Source of the DNA: Flavobacterium silvaticum
Lineage (GTDB): Bacteria; Bacteroidota; Bacteroidia; Flavobacteriales; Flavobacteriaceae
Direction of reading: 5' to 3'
DNA: 64,000 bases
NCBI RefSeq assembly: GCF_012911565.1
Contig: NZ_JAAMPU010000108.1
Span: 310,001-374,000, forward strand
The notes below the pieces were generated by a model, which saw nothing but the letters and a program-made list of their open reading frames with translations, was not told the DNA's origin and made no database searches. Position numbers and translations under genes: made by a program. This document shows, piece by piece, positions 8,397 through 16,992 of the stretch; positions within the stretch are counted from its first letter, which is position 1; every line of letters starts with the position of its first letter.

Positions 8397-8573
8397 AAAC
8401 TTGGAAATGGGCAAACGAGTAAATCGGTCAGTTAACTATGAGCAATGACCTAAGAAATATTTCTTAACATCTTACGATTTACCGTTTAAATCCAGTTATT
8501 TTGTGAGCAAATTTGATATTTGATTATTATAGCGAGTCATTTTCAAATTTTCAAATTACCCAATTTTCAAATT
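8382..8573. repeat. Intergenic element bounded by an 18-bp perfect inverted repeat
   Basis: AATTTGAAAATTTGAAAA at 8382-8399 and its exact reverse complement TTTTCAAATTTTCAAATT at 8540-8557. A third partial copy (ATTTTCAAATTAT) runs into the lptB ATG at 8574. Between the arms lies a 16-bp perfect palindrome, TAAGAAATATTTCTTA, at 8451-8466. The left arm supplies the stop codon of the AhpD-like gene. No coding frame is visible inside. Confidence 0.75.
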
Positions 8574-9326
8574 ATGATCCTACGTGCTGATAATCTTATC
8601 AAAACCTACAAAAAAAGAACTGTTGTAAAAGGCATTTCGGTAGAAGTCAACCAAGGTGAAATCGTAGGACTTTTAGGGCCGAACGGTGCCGGGAAAACCA
8701 CTTCATTCTACATGATCGTAGGCTTAGTAAAGCCAAATCAGGGATCAATCTGGCTTGACGATCAGGAAATCACCGACTTTCCTATGTATAAGCGCGCCCA
8801 ATACGGAATTGGCTATCTGGCGCAGGAAGCATCGGTTTTCAGGAAACTAAGCATAGAAGACAACATCCTCAGCGTATTACAGCTTACCAAACTTTCCAAA
8901 CAGGAACAGGAAGCCAAAATGGAATCACTTCTCGACGAGTTTTCGCTTCAGCATATACGCACCAACCGCGGCGATTTATTATCCGGAGGTGAAAGACGAC
9001 GCACCGAAATCGCACGTGCATTGGCCACCGATCCAAAGTTCATCTTGCTTGACGAACCATTCGCAGGTGTCGATCCCGTTGCCGTAGAAGACATCCAGCG
9101 CATCGTGGCCCAACTTAAGAACAAAAATATCGGCATCCTCATTACAGACCATAACGTACAGGAAACCCTTGCCATTACTGACAAAACCTATCTTATGTTT
9201 GAAGGTGGCATCTTAAAGGCCGGCCAGCCTGAGGAATTGGTTCAGGATGAAATGGTCCGACGCGTTTATTTAGGACAGAATTTTGAGTTGCGGAAGAAGA
9301 AGATTGATTTTTCCGTGAAGGAATAA
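8574..9326 (+). CDS. lptB: LPS export ABC transporter ATP-binding protein LptB
   Basis: 250 residues. Cytoplasmic ATPase that powers lipopolysaccharide extraction and transport by LptBFG. Seen: Walker A GLLGPNGAGKTTSFYMIVG, Q-loop AQYGIGYLAQEASVFRKLS, signature LLSGGERRRTEIARAL, Walker B KFILLDEPFAGVDP, and H-loop GILITDHNVQETL. These are LptB-specific spellings. I chose the ATG at 8574 (MILRADNLIKTYKKR); the longer reading would translate the AT-rich repeat upstream. The partners lptF and lptG are not in the window. Confidence 0.95.
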   Translation: MILRADNLIKTYKKRTVVKGISVEVNQGEIVGLLGPNGAGKTTSFYMIVGLVKPNQGSIWLDDQEITDFPMYKRAQYGIGYLAQEASVFRKLSIEDNILSVLQLTKLSKQEQEAKMESLLDEFSLQHIRTNRGDLLSGGERRRTEIARALATDPKFILLDEPFAGVDPVAVEDIQRIVAQLKNKNIGILITDHNVQETLAITDKTYLMFEGGILKAGQPEELVQDEMVRRVYLGQNFELRKKKIDFSVKE

Positions 9327-9434
9327 TTCTTTTTTGAGCACGATACCATTCCTATTTCCCGCACTAGACCATTCAGTATTACAGGCGATTGTTTTCTTAA
9401 TTGCTTTACGCACCGGTTGAAACAGCTGCCAACG

Positions 9435-10112
9435 TCATTTGCCCAATCCTATCCTGGCATTATACTCATTAATCAACTTTACAATCTGATCCTGGCCGGC
9501 GACAGGCTTTGCTGACAGCAACTGATCCAATCGATTCTTTGTCTGGTCATCTCCATACAGATACACCTTTAGCAATTCGGCTACTTCCTTTGTCAGTTTT
9601 AATTTCCCATAGTCACTAAGAAGTTCCGGTTTTGAATCGTAGACTGAAATATAGAAAATTTCGTTTTTGCGCGCGGCTACACCACTGGACGCACCGCCAA
9701 TGCCGACGATAAGCGTGCCTTCCATGACCACTTCGGTGAATAATTTTACTTTGCCAACGGTAAGTCTTTGCAGGTACTTGTATTTTTTACGGCTGTCATA
9801 ATCCGTGACATAAGAATCGTCATTTGCTTTATAATCATATCTGTCTACAGGTTTGGGCTCTTTCTTTTCAAGTGGTATCCGCTCGTAATGTTTGTCCTCG
9901 CTGGAAATGTAATAATTGATTACTTCATCAAAACTGTATCGTTTCTTTTTGCCCGCAGTCTCGGTCTTGAATTCAAAATCGGTCAGATCCGTCTTATCGA
10001 CATAAATGGTATCATGTGATGTGGTGACGATAAAATCAGATCTCTGGGCTTTGCAAAATGAGAAGACAAGCAGAGCCGATAAAGTAATATGTGTTGTCGT
10101 TTTTCCTATCAT
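9435..10112 (-). CDS. Secreted protein of unknown function
   Basis: 225 residues. Signal peptide at 1-22 (hydrophobic ITLSALLVFSFCKAQ), then a mature part rich in Lys, Asp and Tyr. Segments DFIVTTSHDTIYVDKTDL, KKKRYSFDEVINYYISSEDKHYERI and the Lys/Tyr-rich YDSRKKYKYLQRL recall small flavobacterial proteins that read or anchor at the cell surface, but no named domain was recognised. A short hydrophobic run GTLIVGIGGASSGV at about 132-145 is too short and Gly-rich to be a confident membrane span. It stands alone, convergent with lptB. Confidence 0.7.
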   Translation of the reverse strand: MIGKTTTHITLSALLVFSFCKAQRSDFIVTTSHDTIYVDKTDLTDFEFKTETAGKKKRYSFDEVINYYISSEDKHYERIPLEKKEPKPVDRYDYKANDDSYVTDYDSRKKYKYLQRLTVGKVKLFTEVVMEGTLIVGIGGASSGVAARKNEIFYISVYDSKPELLSDYGKLKLTKEVAELLKVYLYGDDQTKNRLDQLLSAKPVAGQDQIVKLINEYNARIGLGK

Positions 10113-10237
10113 TGTGTTTGCAGCTATTTCGCGGATGGCCGTTGGTTGCAGGCTTAAAATAGTATTCGATTGAGAGTAAAGTTACCTAAAATTTTATGTC
10201 GATGAGTTGAAATATCGACAGCAACGATAACGCCCAA

Positions 10238-11086
10238 CTACTCCATCCCAAAATACTCCAGCCGTTCTTTTGGTCCGTTAAACACATTCAAATCTACTTT
10301 GCCCGGAATTCCAGGAACTTCAGCGCTCTCGGTAAATTGCCAGAACATCCAGCCGGATTCGATTTCTTCGACAAAAAAGTTGTAGTTCGCAATCCAGAAC
10401 GTGTATTCGCTGAATTCTTCGGCCAAAAAAGAATCATAGTATTTTTCGCCTGTATAGATTATGGGTTGCACGCCGTAGTGCTTTTCGACGGCATCGAGCC
10501 ATTTGTGAAGCCCAAGTTTGAGCCTGTCCATAGATTGGTTCTCAGGCATTTGTTCAATATCGAGGATTGGAGGCAGATCACCTTTTCGCAACGGTGTATT
10601 GAGGATGAAATTTCCGGCTTGCTGAAGCGAATTTTCGTTGGGACGGTAATAATGGTAGGCACCACGCATGAATCCCGCTTTTTTGGCACCCGTCCAATTG
10701 TCGTCGAATTTTTTATCGGTTTTGTCGCTTCCGGCCGTGGAACGGATGAATACGAAATCGAGCGGGTATTTCCCTTCGGCTTTGCCAATCGCGTCCCATG
10801 TAATTTTTCCTTGGTATTCAGACACATCGAACCCAATGGATTTTCCTTCGTGTTTTGACAAAACCTGGATCGTGTGCACGGCAGAAAGCGTCCCTTCTTT
10901 TTGCTGGTTTGCGTAACGCGACTTAAAGCTGAAATAATAGGCAATCCCGCTTCTGTAATGCCAGGCTGCAAAAGCCAATGCCATTACAAAAACCAAAGTA
11001 GCAATCCAGCCCCATTTTATCCTGGAGCCTTTTTTACCTCGTCGGGTTGCGGGTTTGGCCGAAGACCGTTTACGCGTGGCTGCCAT
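10238..11086 (-). CDS. GH25 muramidase (lysozyme) with N-terminal membrane anchor
   Basis: 282 residues. Predicted to cut the glycan strand of peptidoglycan between MurNAc and GlcNAc. The first 23 residues are very basic (several Lys/Arg, RGKKGSRIK), followed by one membrane span (about 25-42), so the enzyme is probably anchored with its catalytic domain in the periplasm. The GH25 domain (about 84-280) shows GFDVSEYQG (Asp87), DFVFIRSTAG, GAYHYYRP and LDIE (Asp176, Glu178, the catalytic acid). The start overlaps the pssA 3' end by 17 bp, which suggests co-transcription with phospholipid synthesis. Confidence 0.88.
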   Translation of the reverse strand: MAATRKRSSAKPATRRGKKGSRIKWGWIATLVFVMALAFAAWHYRSGIAYYFSFKSRYANQQKEGTLSAVHTIQVLSKHEGKSIGFDVSEYQGKITWDAIGKAEGKYPLDFVFIRSTAGSDKTDKKFDDNWTGAKKAGFMRGAYHYYRPNENSLQQAGNFILNTPLRKGDLPPILDIEQMPENQSMDRLKLGLHKWLDAVEKHYGVQPIIYTGEKYYDSFLAEEFSEYTFWIANYNFFVEEIESGWMFWQFTESAEVPGIPGKVDLNVFNGPKERLEYFGME

Positions 11087-11804
11087 TCGTTTTTTTAAAG
11101 AAATTGGAAACGATGGATGTTGCGATGTAAGCGAGAATGATGGCCGGTGTCGATTTTATTCCGAAGGCAATCAGCATCAGCAATGAAAACAGCAAAAATC
11201 CTATCGGCAGCAAATAATTCTTAAGGCCCGTCTTTTTGATCTTGAGCGAGAACAAGGGAATTTCGGCGTTGAGCATGTAGCAGCTGAAAACAATCAGCCC
11301 GAATAAAACCCATGGCGTTATCAAAAGTTCGAACCACATAAATGAGCCTTCGAATTTGAGTATCGGAAGGCTTGTGATAAGCAATGCGTTTGCAGGTGTT
11401 GGCAATCCGATGAAGGAAACCGTCTGCCGTGTATCGAGGTTGAAATTAGCCAGTCGCCAGCACGAAGCCAACGTGACCAGAAATGCGGCATATTGAAGCC
11501 ATAATGGTAATCCGAATGTTGAAAGAATCTGTGGATCGAGCATCCTGAAAAGTATCAATCCCGGAACTACGCCGCTTGTAACCATATCTGCCAATGAATC
11601 CAGTTGCAAGCCGAGCTCTGAAGAGGTCTTGAACATACGTGCAAAAAAACCGTCGAAGAAATCAAAGAAAATCCCGAGGGCGACAAATGCAAACGGAAGC
11701 CAGTAATTTTCAGGCCCGAAGGAAAAGGCAAAACCCAAAGCGATACAGCCGGAAAACAGGTTAAGAAGGGTCAGCAAATTGGGAAGCTGGGACAATAAGC
11801 GCAT
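11070..11804 (-). CDS. pssA: CDP-diacylglycerol--serine O-phosphatidyltransferase
   Basis: 244 residues, multi-span inner-membrane enzyme that makes phosphatidylserine, the precursor of phosphatidylethanolamine. The CDP-alcohol phosphatidyltransferase signature D-G-x2-A-R-x8-G-x3-D-x3-D is complete at 51-73 (Asp51, Gly52, Arg56, Gly65, Asp69, Asp73). About seven hydrophobic segments follow. I chose the ATG at 11804 (MRLLSQLPNLLTLLNLF); a TTG two codons upstream also fits. A consensus promoter lies just upstream. Confidence 0.93.
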   Translation of the reverse strand: MRLLSQLPNLLTLLNLFSGCIALGFAFSFGPENYWLPFAFVALGIFFDFFDGFFARMFKTSSELGLQLDSLADMVTSGVVPGLILFRMLDPQILSTFGLPLWLQYAAFLVTLASCWRLANFNLDTRQTVSFIGLPTPANALLITSLPILKFEGSFMWFELLITPWVLFGLIVFSCYMLNAEIPLFSLKIKKTGLKNYLLPIGFLLFSLLMLIAFGIKSTPAIILAYIATSIVSNFFKKTNGSHA

Positions 11805-11827
11805 TCGCAAAAGTTAAGGTTGATGTA

Positions 11828-11856
11828 CAAATGTAGCACAATATTGTGGGTCCAAA
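11828..11856 (-). promoter_or_regulatory. Promoter of pssA and the GH25 gene
   Basis: Minus strand: TTTG at 11856-11853, 17 nt, then TACATTTG at 11835-11828, both matching the Bacteroidota consensus. The -7 box ends about 24 nt before the pssA ATG. Confidence 0.55.
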
Positions 11857-11893
11857 GCCGTTTTAAATCAGATTTTACGCGCTTTTGGAGGTC

Positions 11894-11923
11894 TTTGGCG
11901 CACACAAAAAAACCTTACTTTTG
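11894..11923 (+). promoter_or_regulatory. Promoter of the PorV2-like gene
   Basis: TTTG at 11894-11897, 18 nt, then TACTTTTG at 11916-11923, matching the Bacteroidota consensus. It leaves a leader of about 40 nt before the TTG start at 11969. Confidence 0.6.
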
Positions 11924-11968
11924 CACGCGGGCCGAACTATCGGACCAAAAAGTTAAAAAAAACCTGCT

Positions 11969-13033
11969 TTGAAAAAATTTCCGCTGTTGCTTTTACTGAC
12001 AGCCTGCATTGGTCAGGCCCAAGCTGTGCGGAAATACTCCAATGAATTCATGAATATAGGTGTCGATGCGGCCGCTTTGGGTATGTCGAACGCCGTTGTC
12101 GCAAGTACGAATGATGTGAATTCGGTCTATTGGAATCCGGCCGGGCTCATCAATCTCGAAGACAAACAGGTCAGCGCGATGCACGCAAGTTACTTCGCAA
12201 ACATTGCCCAATACGATTATATTGGGTTTGCAATGCCGATAGACGACCGAAGCGCCTTTGGTTTTTCGGCCATGCGATTCGGGGTCGACGACATCATGAA
12301 TACCACCCAGCTCATAGATGAACAGGGAAACATCGATTACAACCGCATCAGCTTATTCTCTACCGCCGATTATGCGTTTGTATTTTCATACGGACGGAAA
12401 CTCCAGGTTCCGGGTTGGCAATACGGCGTAAATGCAAAAGTGATTCGTCGGGTCATTGGAAAATTCGCCAATTCGTGGGGGTTCGGTTTTGACGTGGGCA
12501 TACAGTTCGAGCGCAACGACTGGAAATTCGGGATCATGGCACGCGACATCACCACCACATATAACGTTTGGTCCATAGACGAGAAGGAATACGAGAAAAT
12601 CAGCAGTGCCATTCCCGGCGAAAATCAGGAACTACCGGAAAGTGCCGAGATTACGATGCCAAAATTAGCTCTGGGAATTTCAAGGCTATATGAATTCCAT
12701 AATGAAATGACACTGCTTGCTGCGTTTAATCTTAATGCACGCTTTGAGCAGACGAACGACATCATTTCCACATCTGCAGTAAGTATCGATCCGGCTTTGG
12801 GATTCGAAGGCGGTTACATCGACATGGTTTTTTTACGCGCAGGTGTCGGCAACTTCCAGACGCTGACGCAGCTTGACGGATCGGACCGAATCGGTTTCCA
12901 GCCAAATGTGGGCGTCGGTTTCAAATACAAAGGCATACAAATCGATTATGCACTCACCGATTTGGGCGACCAGAGTGCGGCGTTGTATTCGAATATCTTT
13001 TCGGTCAAGGTTGACCTTGGCATTTTCCGCTAA
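11969..13033 (+). CDS. PorV/PorQ-family outer-membrane protein (PorV2-like, type IX secretion related)
   Basis: 354 residues. Signal peptide MKKFPLLLLLTACIGQAQA, then MNIGVDAAALGMSNAVVAS and SVYWNPAGL, the N-terminal signature of PorV/PorQ barrels, followed by repeated amphipathic strands. PorV shuttles type IX cargo; PorV2 is a paralogue found in flavobacteria and its exact role is unclear. The start is TTG: the first ATG would remove the signal peptide and part of the barrel. Neighbours (DUF4105, PssA) match the flavobacterial order I remember. Confidence 0.82.
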   Translation: MKKFPLLLLLTACIGQAQAVRKYSNEFMNIGVDAAALGMSNAVVASTNDVNSVYWNPAGLINLEDKQVSAMHASYFANIAQYDYIGFAMPIDDRSAFGFSAMRFGVDDIMNTTQLIDEQGNIDYNRISLFSTADYAFVFSYGRKLQVPGWQYGVNAKVIRRVIGKFANSWGFGFDVGIQFERNDWKFGIMARDITTTYNVWSIDEKEYEKISSAIPGENQELPESAEITMPKLALGISRLYEFHNEMTLLAAFNLNARFEQTNDIISTSAVSIDPALGFEGGYIDMVFLRAGVGNFQTLTQLDGSDRIGFQPNVGVGFKYKGIQIDYALTDLGDQSAALYSNIFSVKVDLGIFR

Positions 13034-13060
13034 TTCGTAACTTGCGGCAAATCTATTTCC

Positions 13061-14182
13061 ATGCGATTCCCGTTTAAGGCATTTTTGCTATTCCTTTTTA
13101 CTGTATCGGCCTTTTCCCAGACCTTATCGGACAAAGCTCGCGTAAGCCTTATTACGTGTGGAAAGGGCGATCAATTGTATTCGCTTTTCGGACATACGGC
13201 TTTGCGGATCAATGATCCTGTAACCGGAATCGACAGGGTTTACAATTACGGCACTTTTGATTTCCGGACACCGAATTTCGTGTTGCGTTTCGTAAAGGGC
13301 GATATGCAGTACTTTGCGTCGGCGAGTTCGTTCAATGACTTTATATATGAATACCAATACGACAAACGATCGGTATTCGAACAGTTGCTCAATTTTCCGC
13401 AGGATAAGAAACAGGTACTTTTTGACCGGCTGAATAAATCGCTCCAAGGACCCGAAAAATTCTACACCTACAAGTTCCTCGACAACAACTGCACGACCAA
13501 AGTCATGGAATTGATCAATGATGTTTTGGGAAGTAAAGTGCTTAAGAAAGTTGGAAACAAAGAAGTCAGTTACCGGGATTTGATGTACACTGGTTTTGAA
13601 GGCCACTTTTTCGAGCAATGGGGAACGAGCTTGTTCTTCGGGCCGAAAGTAGACCGAAAAGCCGAAAATATTTTCCTGCCGATCGAACTTTGGGAAAGTG
13701 TGAATGCAGCTCAATATCGGAACAAACCTTTGTTGGAAAAGAACATTTCATGGCTTGTTTTTGACGATCCGGTCATGCCGTTTTCAATCTGGAACAATGT
13801 TTTTGTTTATCTGATTTTCCTCGCATTGCTTGTTTTCTGGCGCAATAAAACCCTTGTACTGTCTTACTTTACGATTGTTTCCTTACTCGGTGCTTTCTTT
13901 TGTTTTCAGGGATTGTACTCGTTCCATGAAGAATTGAAATGGGATTACAACGCCCTCTTGGTGAATCCGTTGCTATTCGGACTGGTCATCGCTTACCTGC
14001 GCAAATCAGACAGGCAGCTATTTATATGGAGCTGGATTAACCTGATTTGTCTTTTGCTGTATCTGGGTTGCATGATTACCAAAATCCATCTGCTAATCAT
14101 GCTTCCTATGATAGTCGCTCACGGAATTATCCTGCTTACTTGGGCACTTCAATCTAGAAAAAGGTTAAAGGTTGACAGATAA
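13061..14182 (+). CDS. DUF4105 (Lnb-like) membrane protein
   Basis: 373 residues. Signal peptide or first membrane span at 1-19, then a periplasmic Lnb/DUF4105 domain (about 20-235) with SLFGHTALRI, VYNYGTFDF, KFLDNNCTTKVMELI and a conserved Cys, which recalls papain-like (NlpC) folds. At least five hydrophobic segments fill the C-terminal third (about 245-370). The function is unknown; related domains are annotated as membrane peptidase-like. It begins 27 nt after the PorV2-like gene, so the two form an operon. Its last codons lie in the left arm of an imperfect inverted repeat. Confidence 0.82.
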   Translation: MRFPFKAFLLFLFTVSAFSQTLSDKARVSLITCGKGDQLYSLFGHTALRINDPVTGIDRVYNYGTFDFRTPNFVLRFVKGDMQYFASASSFNDFIYEYQYDKRSVFEQLLNFPQDKKQVLFDRLNKSLQGPEKFYTYKFLDNNCTTKVMELINDVLGSKVLKKVGNKEVSYRDLMYTGFEGHFFEQWGTSLFFGPKVDRKAENIFLPIELWESVNAAQYRNKPLLEKNISWLVFDDPVMPFSIWNNVFVYLIFLALLVFWRNKTLVLSYFTIVSLLGAFFCFQGLYSFHEELKWDYNALLVNPLLFGLVIAYLRKSDRQLFIWSWINLICLLLYLGCMITKIHLLIMLPMIVAHGIILLTWALQSRKRLKVDR

Positions 14183-14323
14183 CAGTTATCGGTTATCTCT
14201 AAAAATAAGTTACTGATTCTGCTGGTTTCGGTTTAATCAAAATAAGGCAAAACCAATAGTATATAGACTAACTAACGGATGCTTTTCTGCAAAACAAGTA
14301 ACTGTTAACCGTTATCTGTTAAC
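14171..14323. repeat. Imperfect inverted repeat between convergent genes
   Basis: GTTGACAGATAACAGTTATC at 14171-14190 pairs with GTTAACCGTTATCTGTTAAC at 14304-14323 at 17 of 20 positions. The loop is 113 nt. It lies between the DUF4105 stop and the sugar transferase stop, so it could act as a two-way terminator or be a remnant of a mobile repeat. Confidence 0.6.
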
Positions 14324-14329
14324 AATTAA

Positions 14330-15721
14330 CTACTGACCGCGGTAGAAAAGTACTGTACTAAGCGTTTTGACCACAATGTTGACATCGAGAAAAATGCTTC
14401 GGTGCTTGATGTAATACAAGTCATACTGTAACTTCATAAGACTGTCCGAAATAGAATCCCCATAAGAATAATTGACCTGAGCCCAACCTGTAAGTCCAGG
14501 TTTTACAACATGACGTGTTTCATAAAACGGCATGAGTTCGGCGATTTCATTTACAAAGACAGGTCGTTCCGGCCGCGGACCTATGACGGCCATATCGCCT
14601 TTCAGGATATTGATGAATTGAGGAAATTCATCCAGACGCGCCTTTCTCATGAACTTGCCAAAAGGCGTGATACGCGCATCGTTCGTCGTGGTAAAGACAG
14701 CTCCGTTGGCTTCGGCATTTTTAACCATGGTCCTGAATTTCAGGATGTTGAAAATTTCCCCGTTTTTCCCGACACGCTCTTGGGTGTAGAATAATTTTCC
14801 GCGGTTGCCAATGAGGTTGCCAATTACAATGAGCGGCAAAATGCTAAGACCAATAAGGATTCCGGTTATTGAAAAGAGAATTTCAAGTATCCGTATGATA
14901 AGTAGGTACAAATGGTTCTGGTTGCTTCTGCTGAAGGGAAAATATCTGTAGAAATCCTGAGACACATATTGAACCGGTATGCGTTGTGTAATTTCTTCAT
15001 ACACCTGGGTATATTCACGAATAATGAAACCTCCTTCGAGCATATGGATCAGCTGATTGTAAAGTAATGTGGTGATGCCATCTGTCTTTTGGGATGCGAC
15101 AACAATTTCTGAAACCGAGTTTTTCTGGGCGAAAAGAGTCAAATCTGATGGATCTATTCCGACTATATTTTTAGAGACCGGATTGCTGCTGCCCTGGCTA
15201 TCGGTATTCACAAAACCTACAATAGTGTAGTGAGGATATGTGGTGTTCAACCCTGCTACCAGTTCTTTCAACTGAGCCCCATCGCAAATAAGCACCGCTT
15301 TTTTCAAAAACCGTTGCGATGCAAGAAAACGTACATAAATGGATCTCCAGATAAAAAGCGCCCCAAGCACAGCCAGATAAAAATACAGAATCTGGATCCT
15401 GTTCGACGGAAGCAATGGGGTATATATAGGCGTAAGGAGATAGACCAGGACAGTCACCGAAGCTGTAAGCATGATGCTTCTTGTAATCTGGAACTGATTG
15501 CTGGCTACCTGAAGGTTATACATTTCGAACACACTTCCGACAACGGTAATGTAAAAGGCCAGAAAAATGGATGGCCACAACCGTTCTCCGGATAAAATAA
15601 GGTAGTCAAACTGACTGACGCTTTCAAGAAAAAAGAGCACTCCAAAAACCGCCAGGATGTCGAAGATCCTCAAAAGCAGTTTGCGCTCCGAAATCTCGAA
15701 ATGCATCTTTTTAGCGTTCAT
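14330..15721 (-). CDS. Undecaprenyl-phosphate glucose/galactose phosphotransferase, WcaJ/WbaP type
   Basis: 463 residues. Initiating enzyme: moves a sugar 1-phosphate from a UDP-sugar to undecaprenyl phosphate at the inner membrane. Seen: N-terminal half with about four or five hydrophobic segments and a CoA-binding-like (degenerate Rossmann) domain with LICDGAQLKELVAGL; C-terminal bacterial sugar transferase domain with KFRTMV, ARLDEFPQFINILKGDMAVIGPRPERP and KPGLTGWAQVNY. The large domain arrangement separates it from the small PglC-like enzyme further on. The sugar cannot be told from sequence. It is the 3'-most gene of the polysaccharide locus. Confidence 0.92.
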   Translation of the reverse strand: MNAKKMHFEISERKLLLRIFDILAVFGVLFFLESVSQFDYLILSGERLWPSIFLAFYITVVGSVFEMYNLQVASNQFQITRSIMLTASVTVLVYLLTPIYTPLLPSNRIQILYFYLAVLGALFIWRSIYVRFLASQRFLKKAVLICDGAQLKELVAGLNTTYPHYTIVGFVNTDSQGSSNPVSKNIVGIDPSDLTLFAQKNSVSEIVVASQKTDGITTLLYNQLIHMLEGGFIIREYTQVYEEITQRIPVQYVSQDFYRYFPFSRSNQNHLYLLIIRILEILFSITGILIGLSILPLIVIGNLIGNRGKLFYTQERVGKNGEIFNILKFRTMVKNAEANGAVFTTTNDARITPFGKFMRKARLDEFPQFINILKGDMAVIGPRPERPVFVNEIAELMPFYETRHVVKPGLTGWAQVNYSYGDSISDSLMKLQYDLYYIKHRSIFLDVNIVVKTLSTVLFYRGQ

Positions 15722-15780
15722 GTGAAAGTGTCGTTTTGGCGTTCAGGCCGCAATTTAAGGAATAATATCCGACCTCTGGG

Positions 15781-16791
15781 TTATTTTAAAACGTCAAACC
15801 ACTTTTGACGGACAATTTTCCAATCAAAATCGTCAACCATTTCTCTGCCCTTAACAACCATTCTTTCACACATTTCTGGATTTTCAACTAATCTGGAAAT
15901 ACTATTGGCCATTGCCGTTACATCTTCGCTTTCTACGAGTAAAGCCGTCTCTTCATTTTTAAGCAAAAAAGGTATTCCGCCCACATTGGTAGAAACGACC
16001 GGCAATCCTAAAGCCATCGCTTCTATTACGCTTACCGGCATATTATCGTAGCGCGTGGTATTGATAAAAACATCATATTCCTGAGATAGGGAAATCCATT
16101 CCGGCTTTGATAATCGCCCGGTAAAAAGCACATCGAGATTCTTTTTATTGGCGTGGGAAATAACTTTAGGCAAATATCCATTCTTATCAGGACCGACGAT
16201 GCAAAGGCTCGATCCCGGGAATTTCTTAAGGAGCTGTTCATAGACATCCAAAGCCATTACAGGATTATAAATGGTAGATATGGCACGCACCCACAATAAT
16301 TTCGGATGAACGGATGAACGTTTTTTAAATGGATAATTAGCGATATCTATGGTGTTTGGAATATATTTAATATCTGAAAATCCTTTTTGTTGGAAAATCG
16401 AAATCAAATATCCGGACGGAGCAATGTTCCTGTACGAATGGTTGAAAAGCAACCTGCAAAAGAACGGGCTCTTGTTGAGGCGTTTGGGCAAATCACCTCC
16501 GTGCAGAAAAGGAATATACTTTATATGCAACATACGGCACAATTGACTTATTATCAACGCGTACCAAAAGTTAACAGCTCCGTAAGTATCTATAATGACA
16601 TAATCTATGGAGAAAGACCGACGTAACAAAGCCCCAATCATATCACACATCCGGAAGAACTTATTTTTGACCGTTGAGGCATAATATACCGTGAAACCTT
16701 CGGATTCAAGCATAGGGCCAAGTGTTTCTATTGTAGTAGCCGTTTGTCCATGAATCATTAGCTTGTTGCCGATATACAAAATTTTCTTCAT
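15781..16791 (-). CDS. Glycosyltransferase family 4
   Basis: 336 residues, cytoplasmic GT-B enzyme that adds one sugar to a lipid-linked chain. The N-terminal domain is short and has a Gly-poor start (MKKILYIGNKLMIHGQTATTIETL). The C-terminal donor domain has LLWVRAISTIYNP, GPDKNGYLPKV, VLFTGRLSKPEW, DVFINTTRYDNMPVSVIEAMALGLPVVSTNVGG (the acidic EAMA pair that binds the nucleotide sugar). It sits between the WcaJ-type gene and a 201-nt gap, probably transcribed from its own promoter. Confidence 0.88.
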   Translation of the reverse strand: MKKILYIGNKLMIHGQTATTIETLGPMLESEGFTVYYASTVKNKFFRMCDMIGALLRRSFSIDYVIIDTYGAVNFWYALIISQLCRMLHIKYIPFLHGGDLPKRLNKSPFFCRLLFNHSYRNIAPSGYLISIFQQKGFSDIKYIPNTIDIANYPFKKRSSVHPKLLWVRAISTIYNPVMALDVYEQLLKKFPGSSLCIVGPDKNGYLPKVISHANKKNLDVLFTGRLSKPEWISLSQEYDVFINTTRYDNMPVSVIEAMALGLPVVSTNVGGIPFLLKNEETALLVESEDVTAMANSISRLVENPEMCERMVVKGREMVDDFDWKIVRQKWFDVLK

Positions 16792-16992
16792 TCTAAAGGC
16801 TTTGCAATGGCAACTGTAGAGTTGAGATTATCACTTTTATACAGGGTTTTATCAGGTCACTTGCAAATATAATAAACGGTCTATTAACCGGACACAGACA
16901 TGAAGATTTTTGAAAAATTCAAATAATCGGGATTCCATTGATTTCCGAGGATGAAATATCCCGCAAAGCACATAAAATCCAACCTGATCTTG
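16792..16992. other. 201-nt AT-rich gap
   Basis: The longest gene-free stretch after start choices. It holds one consensus -7 box on the minus strand (see 16864-16871) and no reading frame, hairpin or tRNA that I can support. Confidence 0.5.
16864..16871 (-). promoter_or_regulatory. Possible -7 box (TATATTTG) for the GT4 gene
   Basis: TATATTTG on the minus strand fits TAnnTTTG and lies 73 nt before the GT4 ATG. No clear -33 element was seen. Confidence 0.35.

Noticed and set aside
10187..10222. TGTCGAT/ATCGACA stem near the GH25 stop as a terminator
   Set aside because: Only 7 bp of stem and no T-run in either direction.
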